Shown: in pieces, positions 1 through 9,011 of the stretch | Position numbering within the stretch: the first letter of the stretch is position 1 | How the letters are laid out: each line of letters begins with the position of its first letter | Source of the DNA: Paracoccus salsus | GTDB lineage: Bacteria > Pseudomonadota > Alphaproteobacteria > Rhodobacterales > Rhodobacteraceae | DNA: 64,000 nucleotides | Direction: 5' to 3' | NCBI RefSeq assembly: GCF_021556615.1 | Contig: NZ_JAKGGD010000002.1 | Coordinates: forward strand, 124,001-188,000 | Program-made: the position numbers and the translations under genes | Notes under the pieces: model-generated | The model's input: only the letters and a program-made list of their open reading frames with translations | What the model was told of the DNA's origin: nothing | Databases searched by the model: none

Positions 1-317
1 TCCTTGCCGATCAGGTCGATTCGGCTGACATGGCTGTCCAGGTTCACGCGTACGCAAGGCCAGTTCAGCCGCGCCGCCACCTGCTCGATATGGGTCGATT
101 TCCCGGTGCCGTGATAGCCCTGGATCATCACCCGGCGGTTATAGGCAAAGCCTGCCAGAATCGCCAATGTCGTGTCCGGGTCGAACTTGTAGGTGCTGTC
201 GATTTCGGGCACGCGGTCGGTGCGTTCGGCGAAGCCCTTGACCTTCATGTCGCTGTCCAGACCGAACGCCTCGCGCAGGTCGATCTCTTCGGTTGGTTTC
301 GCGTTCATGTCCAGCAT
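1..317 (-). CDS. cobS: Cobaltochelatase subunit CobS, N-terminal part (runs off the window)
   Basis: AAA+ ATPase subunit of the aerobic cobaltochelatase CobNST, which inserts cobalt into hydrogenobyrinic acid diamide during vitamin B12 synthesis. Only the first ~105 residues are present; the gene continues past the left edge. The start reads MLDMNAKPTEEIDLREAFG and a Walker A motif GYHGTGKS lies at residues ~67-74. The ATG at 317 is preferred because a purine-rich GAGGAAAGG lies upstream; a second in-frame ATG at 308 is possible. It is divergent from the sigma factor at 448. The motif and N-terminal sequence are seen; the role is established for the family. Confidence 0.93.
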   Translation of the reverse strand, partial: MLDMNAKPTEEIDLREAFGLDSDMKVKGFAERTDRVPEIDSTYKFDPDTTLAILAGFAYNRRVMIQGYHGTGKSTHIEQVAARLNWPCVRVNLDSHVSRIDLIGK

Positions 318-447
318 CGGGGGCCCTTTCCTCGCATCCGCGTCTTGATCGCGCATTCGTTGTCAGTGTGCAAGCCGACGGCGCGTTGACGCGCCCCCGC
401 GCGCCTCATAAAGTCGCCCGCAGAAACAAGCCGAGCGAGGGCCGCGC

Positions 448-1002
448 GTGCAGGACGCCCGCAGATTGAAGCTGGAAGAGATGATCGCGCGCACCGCTCT
501 GGGCGACCGTGAGGCGTTCGAGGCGTTGTATGACGCAACCTCGGCAAAGCTGCACGCCGTCTGCCTTTCGGTCCTGAAGGATCGCCCCGAGGCCGAGGAA
601 ACCCTGCAGGAAGTGTATATCAAGGTCTGGCAGAACGCCGCGCGCTATGCGGCCAACGGGCTGTCGCCGATGACCTGGCTGATCACCATCGCGCGCAACC
701 GCGCCATCGATCGGTTGCGGGCCCGCAGTTCGCGCCCGGCGACCGCCTCGACCGAGGCTGCGGCGACCGTGGCCTCGTCCGAGCCCGGCCCTGAAACCGC
801 GACCATCCGCGCGCAGGAACGCAGGCTTCTGGACGAATGTCTCGCCCAGCTGGCCGAGCCACAGGCCGGCGCCGTACGGGCCGTCTATCTTGAAGGCATC
901 ACCTATGCCGATCTCGCGCAGCGCGAGGGTAAGCCGATCAACACGGTCCGCAGTTGGCTGCGCCGCAGCCTGCTGCGCCTGAAGGATTGTGTGAGCCAAT
1001 GA
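448..1002 (+). CDS. ECF-type RNA polymerase sigma factor
   Basis: Sigma-70 family factor of the extracytoplasmic-function class, 184 aa, with only regions 2 and 4. Region 2 spans about residues 15-85 (DREAFEALYD, EAEETLQEVYIKVW, then MTWLITIARNRAIDRLR, the -10-contacting part). Region 4 spans about 125-180 and ends in a helix-turn-helix (INTVRSWLRRSLLRLKDC). The first plausible start is GTG at 448; an ATG at 481 would give a protein 11 residues shorter. Its stop overlaps the anti-sigma gene start by 4 bp (ATGA), so the two are translationally coupled and it is probably held inactive by that product. The inducing signal cannot be read from the sequence. Confidence 0.92.
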   Translation: MQDARRLKLEEMIARTALGDREAFEALYDATSAKLHAVCLSVLKDRPEAEETLQEVYIKVWQNAARYAANGLSPMTWLITIARNRAIDRLRARSSRPATASTEAAATVASSEPGPETATIRAQERRLLDECLAQLAEPQAGAVRAVYLEGITYADLAQREGKPINTVRSWLRRSLLRLKDCVSQ

Positions 1003-1712
1003 CCGAAGATCAGCCTCTGACCCCGGAACAACAGGACAACCTGCTTGCGGCGGAGCTTGCGCTTGGACTGCTGGAAGGCGACGAGGCCCGCGCCGCCGTC
1101 GCGCGGCTGGCCGAGGACCCCGACTTCGCGCAGGCAGTGCGCGACTGGCAGGAACGACTGGCCGGACTGGCCGAAAGCCTGACGCCGGTCATGGCGCCCG
1201 CGCGTGCCCGGCAGGGAATCCGCGAGAAACTGGGCCACGGCCTTGCTCCGCTGAGCGAGGATCCGAACCAGCGCCGGTCGTGGTGGCGCAGTCCGGTCGG
1301 CGCTCTGGCCGGCCTGCTGGCCGTGGCCGCGGTCGCCGCCTTCCTGTGGCTGCCGGGTCAGACGCCTCCGATCCCGACATCGGGTCCGGACTATCAGGCC
1401 GAACTGGTGTCCGAAGACGCGGCGCTTCGCGTCGCCGCGCGTCTCGAGGGCGACGAAATGGAGATCGCCCTGCAACAGGGCGCGCCGTCGTCAGGCCGCG
1501 ATTACGAGATCTGGTGGATCAGGCCCGATGGAAGCGCCCCGATCTCTCTGGGCGTCGTGCCGCAGTCGGGCAGCGCCCGCATGACCCTGCCCGAAGGTCT
1601 GGATCCCTCCGAAGGCATCCGCATCGCGTTGTCGGACGAACCGGCAGGCGGGTCGCCGACCGGTCAGGCGACCGGTCCCATCGTGGCGATCGCAGAGCTT
1701 ACGCGCTTGTGA
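999..1712 (+). CDS. RskA-like membrane anti-sigma factor
   Basis: 237 aa. The N-terminal ~90 residues are cytoplasmic and resemble an anti-sigma domain (LLAAELALGLLEGDEARAA, then a WQERLAGL segment). One transmembrane helix follows at ~103-122 (GALAGLLAVAAVAAFLWLP), then a periplasmic C-terminal domain of the RskA (anti-sigma-K) type with the hallmark YEIWWIRPDG stretch and a terminal PIVAIAEL segment. It starts with ATG overlapping the sigma factor stop. By analogy with RskA it would bind the sigma factor at the inner face of the membrane and release it after proteolysis; that mechanism is inferred. Confidence 0.87.
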   Translation: MTEDQPLTPEQQDNLLAAELALGLLEGDEARAAVARLAEDPDFAQAVRDWQERLAGLAESLTPVMAPARARQGIREKLGHGLAPLSEDPNQRRSWWRSPVGALAGLLAVAAVAAFLWLPGQTPPIPTSGPDYQAELVSEDAALRVAARLEGDEMEIALQQGAPSSGRDYEIWWIRPDGSAPISLGVVPQSGSARMTLPEGLDPSEGIRIALSDEPAGGSPTGQATGPIVAIAELTRL

Positions 1713-2184
1713 CAGGATCGCCGGGCTTTCCCGGCGCGACCGACCACCAAGACCTCCGTGACTGTGTTTGCCGGATGCGAAACCGCAGCCCAGGACACCC
1801 GGACGCCTTGGCATGAGGCGCATGCATGACCACCACTCTTGCTGCCTCGGCCCTTGCTGTGATGGCGACCCATGACGCGTTCGCCAGGCAGGCCGACGCA
1901 GCGGGGACCGATCCGCTGAAGCCACAGAACAGCGACGCCCCGGCGCAGGTCCTGACCTGCGACGTGGTTGTCGCGGACGCGATGTCACCCGCGATCGGCA
2001 AGATGATGACATCCGGGATCGGCCCTCCATGCGGCGCTGTCGGGCGATCGGGGCCCCGATAATCCGTGCGCCGCGCGGTGCATGGTGCCGATTCGCTGAT
2101 CGAGGCGCACTTAACCGCCTTGCGCGCGCCGGGTTGCACCTGCAATTTGCGAGCGAACGGAATGACGCGGAAACCGGGGGACAC
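1713..2184. other. Intergenic stretch without a supported gene
   Basis: 472 bp between the anti-sigma gene and the DUF808 gene. A 78-codon plus-strand ORF at 1826-2062 starts with a vaguely signal-like segment, but it lacks a clear ribosome-binding site and recognisable family residues, and I do not call it. Minus-strand ORFs across the region look like shadows. No convincing terminator or promoter was seen. Confidence 0.5.
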
Positions 2185-3189
2185 ATGAGCGGTCTGATTG
2201 CGCTGCTGGACGACGTTGCGGCGATCTCGAAAGTGGCTGCGGCCTCGATCGACGATGTCGCCGGACAGGCCGTGAAGGCCGGAACAAAAGCGGCGGGCGC
2301 GCTGATCGACGATGCCGCCGTGACGCCCAAATACATGCGTGGCTTTCACGCCGACCGCGAATTGCCGATTGTCTGGAAGATCGCCCGAGGGTCGATCGTC
2401 AACAAGCTGGTGATCCTGCTGCCTGTCGCATTGCTGCTGTCGGCCTTCGCACCGTGGCTGATCACGCCGCTGCTGATGATCGGCGGCGCCTATCTGTGCT
2501 TCGAGGGCGCCGAGAAGATCGCGCATTCCTTCACCCAGACCGACGCCCATGACAGCGAAAAGCACATCCACCCCGATGACGCAGGTGCGGCGCTGGAGGA
2601 AAAACGTGTCGCCGGCGCGATCAAGACCGATTTCATCCTTTCGGCGGAAATCATGACCATCGCGCTGTCCGAGATCCCGGTTCAGAACTCGCTGTTGATG
2701 AAGGCGCTGATCCTGCTGGTCGTGGCGATCGGCGTCACCACCGCGGTCTATGGCGCCGTGGCGCTGATCGTGAAGGCCGACGATGTCGGGGTCCACCTCG
2801 CGACCGAACGCGGCGGCCTTCTGGCCGCGCTCGGCCGGGGCATCGTCAAGTTCATGCCGGGATTCATGAAGGCACTGACCATCATCGGCACGGCCGCGAT
2901 GCTTTGGGTGGGGGGCCAGATTGTCGTCCACGGCATTGCGGATCTTGGCTGGCCGGTCGTTTATGACTGGATCCACCACATGGCCGAGGCCGTGGCGCTG
3001 CAGGTCCCGCAATTTCCGGCCTCGGTCGCGTGGGCGACGACGGCCTTCTTCGACGGCATCCTGGGGCTGGCGCTGGGGCTGATCCTGATTCCGATCGTGA
3101 CGCATGTGATCAACCCGATTCTGCAGGTCACCATCCTGCCCGCGATCGCAGGCGTGAAGGGGATGTTCGGCGGTGGGGGGTCGGCCTGA
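2185..3189 (+). CDS. DUF808 (YedI-type) inner-membrane protein
   Basis: 334 aa, matching the family opening MSGLIALLDDVAAISKVAAA followed by SIDDVAGQAVKAG and IDDAAVTPKYM. Several hydrophobic segments are visible (residues ~70-105, ~175-200, ~230-260, ~290-325), which fits a polytopic inner-membrane protein. The start was placed at 2185 because the family begins with MSGLIALLDD; the open frame extends 52 codons further upstream without homologous sequence. The function of the family is unknown. It is a single gene in its own orientation block, with no clear partner. Confidence 0.9.
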   Translation: MSGLIALLDDVAAISKVAAASIDDVAGQAVKAGTKAAGALIDDAAVTPKYMRGFHADRELPIVWKIARGSIVNKLVILLPVALLLSAFAPWLITPLLMIGGAYLCFEGAEKIAHSFTQTDAHDSEKHIHPDDAGAALEEKRVAGAIKTDFILSAEIMTIALSEIPVQNSLLMKALILLVVAIGVTTAVYGAVALIVKADDVGVHLATERGGLLAALGRGIVKFMPGFMKALTIIGTAAMLWVGGQIVVHGIADLGWPVVYDWIHHMAEAVALQVPQFPASVAWATTAFFDGILGLALGLILIPIVTHVINPILQVTILPAIAGVKGMFGGGGSA

Positions 3190-3286
3190 TGGCTTCGCCG
3201 CGCGCGCGCCGCGCAACGTGATCGCGCGGAAGGAAAATCCGTGAAGAAACGCGAAAATCCTCGCGTGTTGACCGCGCGATCAATTA

Positions 3287-3304
3287 TCGTCACATTCCCT
3301 TCAC
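3287..3304 (+). promoter_or_regulatory. Possible Pho box upstream of ugpB
   Basis: Two imperfect 7-bp direct repeats, TCGTCAC and CCTTCAC, separated by 4 bp. This is the 7-4-7 spacing of a PhoB site (consensus CTGTCAT repeated), with the GTCA/TTCA cores in register. It lies 72 bp upstream of ugpB, whose homologues belong to the Pho regulon in Escherichia coli and rhizobia. The match is partial. Confidence 0.4.
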
Positions 3305-3375
3305 AGGATCGTTGCGCTTCCGTCACCGTGGGCCGCTAGGCCGACCGGGAACGCAGCTCCAACGGGAGGAAATAC

Positions 3376-4692
3376 ATGTCTAGACTTATCACCGCATCGG
3401 CGGTGGCGCTGATCGCGTCGCTGTCGGCAGCCCATGCAAAGACGGATGTCCAGTGGTGGCACGCGATGGGCGGCGAGCTGGGCTCGAAGCTTGAGGAAAT
3501 CGTCAAGGGCTTCAACGAGAGCCAGGAAGACTACAACGTCATTCCGTCCTACAAGGGCACCTATCCCGAGACGATGACCGCCGCGATCGCGGCGTTCCGC
3601 GCCCAGGAGCAGCCTGCCATCGTGCAGGTCTTCGAGGTTGGCACCGGGACCATGATGGCCGCAGAGGGTGCGATCGTGCCGGTTCACCAGCTGATGCAGG
3701 ATCAGGGCGCCGAATTCGATCAGTCCGCCTTCCTGCCGGCGGTGGTCGGCTACTACACGGACACCGATGGCAACATGCTGTCGATGCCCTTCAACAGCTC
3801 GACCCCGATCCTGTATTACAACAAATCCGTGTTCGAGAAGGCCGGGCTGGACCCTGAACAGCCGCCCAAGACCTGGGCCGAGATGGAAGAATTCTCGAAG
3901 CAGATCATGGATTCGGGTGCGGCCTCGTGCGGTTTCACCACCGGCTGGATCAGCTGGATCCAGACCGAGAACTTCAGCGCATGGCACAACCAGCCCATCG
4001 GCACGATGGAAAACGGCTTCGGCGGGCTTGATGCGCGACTGACGCTCAACGGTCCGGTGCAGGTCAAGCACTGGGAGAACCTCAAGCGGTGGACCGATGA
4101 GGGCGTCTTCAAGTATGGCGGCCCGGTGGGCGGCGACAATGCCCCCCCGATGTTCTATTCGCAGGACTGCGCGATGATCATGAACAGCTCGGCCAGCCGG
4201 GCGGGCGTGATCGCCAACGCCAAGGATTTCGAGCTCGGCTTCGGCATGCTGCCCTATTACGATGATGTCGAGGGCGCGCCGCAGAACTCGATCATCGGCG
4301 GCGCCACGCTTTGGGTCCTGTCGGGTCGCCCTGACGAGGAATATGCCGGCGCCGCGAAATTCTTCGAGTATCTGTCCAGCGCCTCGGTGCAGGCGGATTG
4401 GGCGTCCTTCTCGGGCTATCTTCCGATCACCCAGGCTGCGGCGGATGAAATGGCCGGCTTCTTTGCCGAGAATCCCGGCGCCGATACCGGCATTCGCCAG
4501 ATCACGCTGAACCCGCCGACCGAAAATTCGAAAGGTCTGCGTTTCGGCAACTATGTCCAGATCCGTGGCGTCATCGACGAGGAATTCGAACAGCTTCTGT
4601 CCGGCTCCAAGGATGCCCAGGGCGCACTGGACAGTGTGGTCGAGCGCGGCAACAAGCTGATCGAAGAGTTCCAGGCCCAGCACCAGCAATGA
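3376..4692 (+). CDS. ugpB: sn-Glycerol-3-phosphate ABC transporter, substrate-binding protein
   Basis: Periplasmic binding protein of the Ugp importer for sn-glycerol-3-phosphate and glycerophosphodiesters. 438 aa with a signal peptide cleaved after ~21 residues (ending SLSAAHA). The mature start TDVQWWHAMGGELGSKLEEI is diagnostic of UgpB, as are YKGTYPETMTAAIAAFRA and the FTTGWISWIQTENFSAWHN segment lining the ligand pocket. The ATG is preceded by GGGAGGAAATAC. It is the first gene of ugpBAEC; a hairpin follows directly, which could raise its message level relative to the permease genes. Control by phosphate limitation is inferred from family precedent and the possible Pho box. Confidence 0.96.
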   Translation: MSRLITASAVALIASLSAAHAKTDVQWWHAMGGELGSKLEEIVKGFNESQEDYNVIPSYKGTYPETMTAAIAAFRAQEQPAIVQVFEVGTGTMMAAEGAIVPVHQLMQDQGAEFDQSAFLPAVVGYYTDTDGNMLSMPFNSSTPILYYNKSVFEKAGLDPEQPPKTWAEMEEFSKQIMDSGAASCGFTTGWISWIQTENFSAWHNQPIGTMENGFGGLDARLTLNGPVQVKHWENLKRWTDEGVFKYGGPVGGDNAPPMFYSQDCAMIMNSSASRAGVIANAKDFELGFGMLPYYDDVEGAPQNSIIGGATLWVLSGRPDEEYAGAAKFFEYLSSASVQADWASFSGYLPITQAAADEMAGFFAENPGADTGIRQITLNPPTENSKGLRFGNYVQIRGVIDEEFEQLLSGSKDAQGALDSVVERGNKLIEEFQAQHQQ

Positions 4693-4698
4693 CTGACC

Positions 4699-4720
4699 GG
4701 GGCCGCGTTCGCGCGGCCCC
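4699..4720 (+). other. GC hairpin with a UUCG loop between ugpB and ugpA
   Basis: A perfect 9-bp stem (GGGGCCGCG with CGCGGCCCC) closed by a TTCG tetraloop, starting 6 bp after the ugpB stop codon. No T-run follows, so it is not a normal terminator. Such hairpins commonly protect the 3' end of binding-protein messages or partly attenuate transcription into the permease genes. Confidence 0.75.
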
Positions 4721-4747
4721 GCCCCCACAGGCACGACCGGAATTCGG

Positions 4748-5626
4748 ATGAAGCGCACGATCTTCAGCAATCAGCTGCTGCCCTGGCTTCTGCTGGCGCC
4801 GCAACTGGCCATCACCTTCATCTTCTTTCTCTGGCCGGCGGGTCAGGCGGTAAGGCAAAGCTTTCTGCGCGAGGATGCCTTCGGCATCAATTCCAGCTTC
4901 GTGGGACTGACCAATTTCCGGGCGCTTCTGAGCAGCCCCGAATACATGAATTCGTTGCAGGTCACGGCGGTCTTCGCGGTGTCGGTCACGATCATGTCGA
5001 TGGGGGTTGCGCTGCTTCTGGCCATCGCCGTGGACCGTATGCTGAAATCGGCGCGGGTCTATACGACCCTGCTGGTCTGGCCCTACGCCGTCGCCCCCGC
5101 TGTGGCCGGCATCCTGTGGTGGTTCATCTTCAACCCGACCATCGGCGTGATGCCCTATGTGCTGGACGTGGTCGGCTATGACTGGAACCATATCAGCTCC
5201 AAGACCGATGCGATGCTGCTGGTGGTGATCGCCAGCGCCTGGAAGCAGATAAGCTACAATTTCCTGTTCTTCGTCGCGGGCCTTCAGGCCATCCCGGCCT
5301 CCATGCGCGAAGCGGCCGCGATCGACGGCGCCGGGCCGGTCCGGCGCTTTTTCGACATCACCTTTCCGCTGCTCTCGCCGACCACCTTCTTCCTTCTGGT
5401 GGTCAACATCGTCTATGCGATGTTCGATACATTCGGGGTCATCGACGCGACGACCGAGGGCGGGCCCGCACAAGCCACGAACATCATGGTCTACAAGGTC
5501 TATTTCGACGGCTTCATCGGCCAGAACATCGGCAGTTCGGCGGCGCAATCGGTGATCCTGATGCTGCTGGTGATCTCGCTGACGGTCATTCAGTTCCGCT
5601 GGGTCGAGAAGAAGGTCGAATACTGA
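4748..5626 (+). CDS. ugpA: sn-Glycerol-3-phosphate ABC transporter permease UgpA
   Basis: 292 aa inner-membrane permease of the MalF/UgpA type with about six transmembrane helices; the first is [21 protein letters not shown]. The EAA loop that contacts the ATPase is visible as [20 protein letters not shown] (residues ~194-213). The stop codon overlaps the ugpE start (TGATG), which indicates coupled translation. It forms the membrane channel with UgpE. Confidence 0.95.
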   Translation: MKRTIFSNQLLPWLLLAPQLAITFIFFLWPAGQAVRQSFLREDAFGINSSFVGLTNFRALLSSPEYMNSLQVTAVFAVSVTIMSMGVALLLAIAVDRMLKSARVYTTLLVWPYAVAPAVAGILWWFIFNPTIGVMPYVLDVVGYDWNHISSKTDAMLLVVIASAWKQISYNFLFFVAGLQAIPASMREAAAIDGAGPVRRFFDITFPLLSPTTFFLLVVNIVYAMFDTFGVIDATTEGGPAQATNIMVYKVYFDGFIGQNIGSSAAQSVILMLLVISLTVIQFRWVEKKVEY

Positions 5627-6474
5627 TGATCGAGAATCGTCCCGGCCTGAACGCGATGGCCCATCTGGTGCTGATCCTGGGCGTCGTGGTGGTGGGGCTG
5701 CCGCTGTGGGTGGCTTTCGTCGCCTCGACCCATACCGCCACCGACTTCATGTCAGGCACGGTGCCGATGTGGCCGGGCCCGCATCTGGTCGAGAATTACA
5801 GCCTGATGCTGGAGCGCGGCGTCTCGACCAGCGGCACCCCGCCGGTCGCGCGGATGATGCTGAACAGCCTGATCATGGCGCTGCTGATCGCCTGCGGCAA
5901 GATCGCCATCTCGATCACCTCGGCCTTCGCCATCGTCTATTTCCGATTTCCGCTGCGCGGTCTGGCCTTCTGGTGCATCTTCGTGACGCTGATGCTGCCG
6001 GTCGAGGTCCGCATCGTGCCGACCTTCCAGGTCGTCGCGGGGCTGGGGCTGCTGAACAGCTATGCCGGCCTGTCGGTGCCGCTGATCGCCAGCGCCACCG
6101 CGACCTTCCTGTTCCGCCAGGTGTTCCTGACCATGCCCGACGAACTGGTCGAGGCCGCGCGCATCGACGGGGCGGGTCCGATGAAATTCTTCCGCGACAT
6201 CCTGCTGCCGCTGTCGCGCACCAACATGGCGGCGCTGTTCGTCATTCTGTTCATCTATGGCTGGAACCAGTATCTGTGGCCGCTGCTCGTTACCACCGAC
6301 TCGCAGTATTACACCATCGTGGCAGGCATCAAGCGGATGGCGGATGCGGTGGACGGGCTGCCGCAGTGGCATCTGGTCATGGCGACCGCCGTCCTGGCGA
6401 TGCTGCCGCCCGTCGCGGTCGTCATCGGCATGCAGCGGCTGTTCGTCAAAGGTCTTGTCGAGACGGAGAAATAA
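5626..6474 (+). CDS. ugpE: sn-Glycerol-3-phosphate ABC transporter permease UgpE
   Basis: 282 aa, second permease of the Ugp importer. Six predicted helices; the EAA loop reads [20 protein letters not shown] (residues ~182-201), followed by the conserved [17 protein letters not shown] segment typical of UgpE. It starts 1 bp inside the ugpA stop and ends one base before the TTG start of ugpC. Confidence 0.95.
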   Translation: MIENRPGLNAMAHLVLILGVVVVGLPLWVAFVASTHTATDFMSGTVPMWPGPHLVENYSLMLERGVSTSGTPPVARMMLNSLIMALLIACGKIAISITSAFAIVYFRFPLRGLAFWCIFVTLMLPVEVRIVPTFQVVAGLGLLNSYAGLSVPLIASATATFLFRQVFLTMPDELVEAARIDGAGPMKFFRDILLPLSRTNMAALFVILFIYGWNQYLWPLLVTTDSQYYTIVAGIKRMADAVDGLPQWHLVMATAVLAMLPPVAVVIGMQRLFVKGLVETEK

Positions 6475-6475
6475 C

Positions 6476-7483
6476 TTGGCATCAATCACCCTCGAGAATG
6501 TCGGCAAGGTCTATCCTGGCGGCACGCGCGCCGTGGGCGATGTCAGCATCGACATTGCGGATGGCGAACTGATCGTGCTGGTGGGCCCGTCGGGCTGCGG
6601 CAAGTCCACGCTGCTGCGCATGGTGGCGGGGCTGGAATCGATCACCGAGGGCGAGGTCCGCATCGGTGACAGGATCGTCAATCGGGTCGAGCCGGCCGAT
6701 CGCGACATCGCGATGGTTTTCCAGAACTATGCGCTTTACCCTCACATGTCGGTCCGTCAGAATCTGGCCTACGGTCTCAAGAACCGCGGCACGCCCCGAT
6801 CCGAGATCAAGCGCCGCGTGGACGAGGCGGCCGAGATCCTGCAGATCGGCCCGTTCCTCGACCGCAAGCCTCGCGCCCTGTCGGGCGGCCAGCGCCAGCG
6901 CGTGGCGATGGGCAGGGCGATCGTGCGCGAACCAGCCGCCTTCCTGTTCGACGAACCGCTGTCGAATCTGGACGCCAAGCTGCGCGTTGCCATGCGGCTG
7001 GAGATCAAGCAACTGCAGAAGCGGCTTCGCACCACCTCGCTTTACGTGACCCATGACCAGCTGGAGGCGATGACGCTGGCCGACCGCCTGGTGGTCCTGA
7101 ACGGCGGCCGGGTCGAACAGATCGGCACCGCGCTTGAGGTTTATCGCCGGCCCGCCAGCGTCTTCGTGGCAGGCTTCATCGGCAGCCCGGCCATGAACCT
7201 GCTGGACGCACGCGCGCTGCCGCATCTGCCCGGCAGCGCCCATGCAGGAACGATCGGGATCAGGCCCGAGGATCTGACGGTCACACCCGATGGGCCGATC
7301 GAATTCAGCGTCACAGCGGTCGAGGAACTTGGCGCGCAGCGCCTGGTGCACGGACTGGCGAATGGCGAGGCGATGACGATCACGCAGCCCTCGGACGCAA
7401 CGCTCAGCGACAATATGCGTCTGTCCTTCGATCGCGGGAACCTGCATCTGTTCAACCGCGAGACGGGCCGCAGGATCGACTGA
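6476..7483 (+). CDS. ugpC: sn-Glycerol-3-phosphate ABC transporter ATPase UgpC
   Basis: 335 aa ATP-binding subunit of the CUT1 class. Walker A is GPSGCGKST (residues ~37-45), the signature is [17 protein letters not shown], Walker B is [12 protein letters not shown], and the switch histidine lies in [15 protein letters not shown]. The C-terminal TOBE-like regulatory domain begins around residue 240. No ATG fits the family start; TTG at 6476, directly after the ugpE stop, gives the expected [15 protein letters not shown] opening. The C-terminal part is slightly shorter than in E. coli UgpC (~356 aa). Confidence 0.94.
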   Translation: MASITLENVGKVYPGGTRAVGDVSIDIADGELIVLVGPSGCGKSTLLRMVAGLESITEGEVRIGDRIVNRVEPADRDIAMVFQNYALYPHMSVRQNLAYGLKNRGTPRSEIKRRVDEAAEILQIGPFLDRKPRALSGGQRQRVAMGRAIVREPAAFLFDEPLSNLDAKLRVAMRLEIKQLQKRLRTTSLYVTHDQLEAMTLADRLVVLNGGRVEQIGTALEVYRRPASVFVAGFIGSPAMNLLDARALPHLPGSAHAGTIGIRPEDLTVTPDGPIEFSVTAVEELGAQRLVHGLANGEAMTITQPSDATLSDNMRLSFDRGNLHLFNRETGRRID

Positions 7484-7580
7484 ACCCGCTCGGCCTCGTG
7501 CCGTCGCAAGCCGCTTGTCGTTTGCGACATCCGGCTTCCATGCTACCATCGGACGGGTTGTTCCTGTCGGGGGTCGCGCA

Positions 7581-8681
7581 ATGTGCTTTTCCTTGTCCTG
7601 TTCCGGGCACAATCCCGTCAACTGCATCATTCCGCCGTATATGCTGCAGGTCCTTGCCCTGCGTGGCGACGAAGACACCGCCCGGATGGCGCGCAGCCTG
7701 CTGAAACAGAACGAGCAGGTTCGGGACGAACGGGCGGAACACGCGCGCGCGGGCGTGCCGCCCACAGACCTGCTGTCCGGTGCATTCGCCAGCCATGCGC
7801 TCAGCCCGTCCGGGCAACTGTGCTGTCCGGACCGGCGCATCCATGACGGCGGCTTCAAGGCCGCCCTGCCCGGTACACTCATCCGCAGCGAAGGCGACGA
7901 CCCGTGCGGCGTTGACGATGCCGATCTTGCCTATGACGGCGCCGGCCATGTGTTCTCGCTGTTCGCCGAGGAATACGGTCGCAACTCTCTGGACGGGGAA
8001 GGCATGCCGCTGGTCGCGACCGTCCATCACCGCCGCGCCTACAACAACGCCTTCTGGAACGGCGCGCAGATGGCCTATGGCACCGGCGACGGAGAGTTGT
8101 TCCGGACCTTCCTCGAGCTGTCGGTGATCGGACACGAGATGGCCCATGGTGTCATCCAGTTCGCGGGCGGATTGATCTATGAAAACCAGTCGGGCGCGCT
8201 GAATGAAAGCATCGCGGATGTGTTCGGCAGCCTGGCGCTGCAACGCAGCCTGGGACAGCAGGTGCACGAGGCCGACTGGCTGGTCGGTCGCGGGATCCTG
8301 GGTCCGGGGGTCAACGGCGTGGCCCTGCGCAGCATGAAGGCGCCGGGCACCGCCTATGCGGACGATCTGCTTGGCCAGGACCCGCAGCCGTGGCACATGG
8401 ATCATTTCGTCACCACCACCGACGACCATGGCGGGGTCCATATCAATTCGGGGATACCCAATCACGCCTTCTATCTGTTCTGCAACTATCTGGGCGGGCG
8501 GTCATGGGAACTGCCGGGGCGGATCTGGTATCGCGCGCTGCAAAGCCTGAACAACCCCATGGCCAGCTTCGCGGACTGGGCCGATCAGACGATGGACGCG
8601 GCGACCGATCTGACCGGACGCGGCAGCATCGAAACAGTCCTGCTGCGTCGCGCATGGAAACTTGTCGGAATCGGGTTCTGA
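7581..8681 (+). CDS. Protealysin-like M4 metallopeptidase
   Basis: Zinc metallopeptidase of the thermolysin family, 366 aa. The short N-terminal precursor carries the IIPPYML motif (residues ~16-22) seen in protealysin-type proteases, which have a short propeptide instead of the long FTP/PepSY one. Zinc ligands are HEMAH (~185-189) and the downstream glutamate in NESIADVFG (~209); the catalytic histidine is likely in the GGVHINSGIPNHAFY segment. No signal peptide is evident, as is usual for this subgroup. The ATG at 7581 was chosen to start just ahead of the precursor motif; the frame is open 22 codons further upstream. The emfourin-type inhibitor gene follows 45 bp downstream. Confidence 0.92.
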   Translation: MCFSLSCSGHNPVNCIIPPYMLQVLALRGDEDTARMARSLLKQNEQVRDERAEHARAGVPPTDLLSGAFASHALSPSGQLCCPDRRIHDGGFKAALPGTLIRSEGDDPCGVDDADLAYDGAGHVFSLFAEEYGRNSLDGEGMPLVATVHHRRAYNNAFWNGAQMAYGTGDGELFRTFLELSVIGHEMAHGVIQFAGGLIYENQSGALNESIADVFGSLALQRSLGQQVHEADWLVGRGILGPGVNGVALRSMKAPGTAYADDLLGQDPQPWHMDHFVTTTDDHGGVHINSGIPNHAFYLFCNYLGGRSWELPGRIWYRALQSLNNPMASFADWADQTMDAATDLTGRGSIETVLLRRAWKLVGIGF

Positions 8682-8726
8682 ACCTAGATTGTCGCCATGA
8701 GTGCAATTTTGGGCGGATGTGTCGCC

Positions 8727-9011
8727 ATGATCATTGAAATCGCGGCAGAGGGCGGGTTCGGCGGCATCGCCGCCGCTGCGTCGCACAAGCGCATTGATGT
8801 GGACCAGCAGGCCGAGCCGATGCGGCAGGAATTGTGCGAGGCCTTCGAACCCGATCAGCTGGCCCTGCTGGCAGACAAGCCCTGCACGACCTGCGCCGAT
8901 CGCCTGACCTACCGGATCACCGTGACCGATAGCCAGCAGCACAGCCAGATCTTCACCATACGCGAGGATCAGCTGCCTCCCGAGACGCTGGATCTGATCG
9001 ATCAGATGTAG
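8727..9011 (+). CDS. Emfourin-type protealysin inhibitor
   Basis: 94 aa. The opening MIIEIAAEGGFGGIAAAASH, then KRIDVDQ and the terminal LPPETLDLID segment match the emfourin family of proteinaceous M4 protease inhibitors, which are encoded next to protealysin-like proteases. The product should bind and inhibit the upstream peptidase in the cytoplasm. ATG 8727 gives the family start; an in-frame ATG at 8697 would add ten residues. Assignment rests on small-family sequence recognition plus the diagnostic neighbour. Confidence 0.8.
   Translation: MIIEIAAEGGFGGIAAAASHKRIDVDQQAEPMRQELCEAFEPDQLALLADKPCTTCADRLTYRITVTDSQQHSQIFTIREDQLPPETLDLIDQM

Noticed and set aside
1826..2062. 78-codon ORF with a weak signal-like start
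   Set aside because: No good ribosome-binding site, no family recognised, composition similar to non-coding frames nearby.
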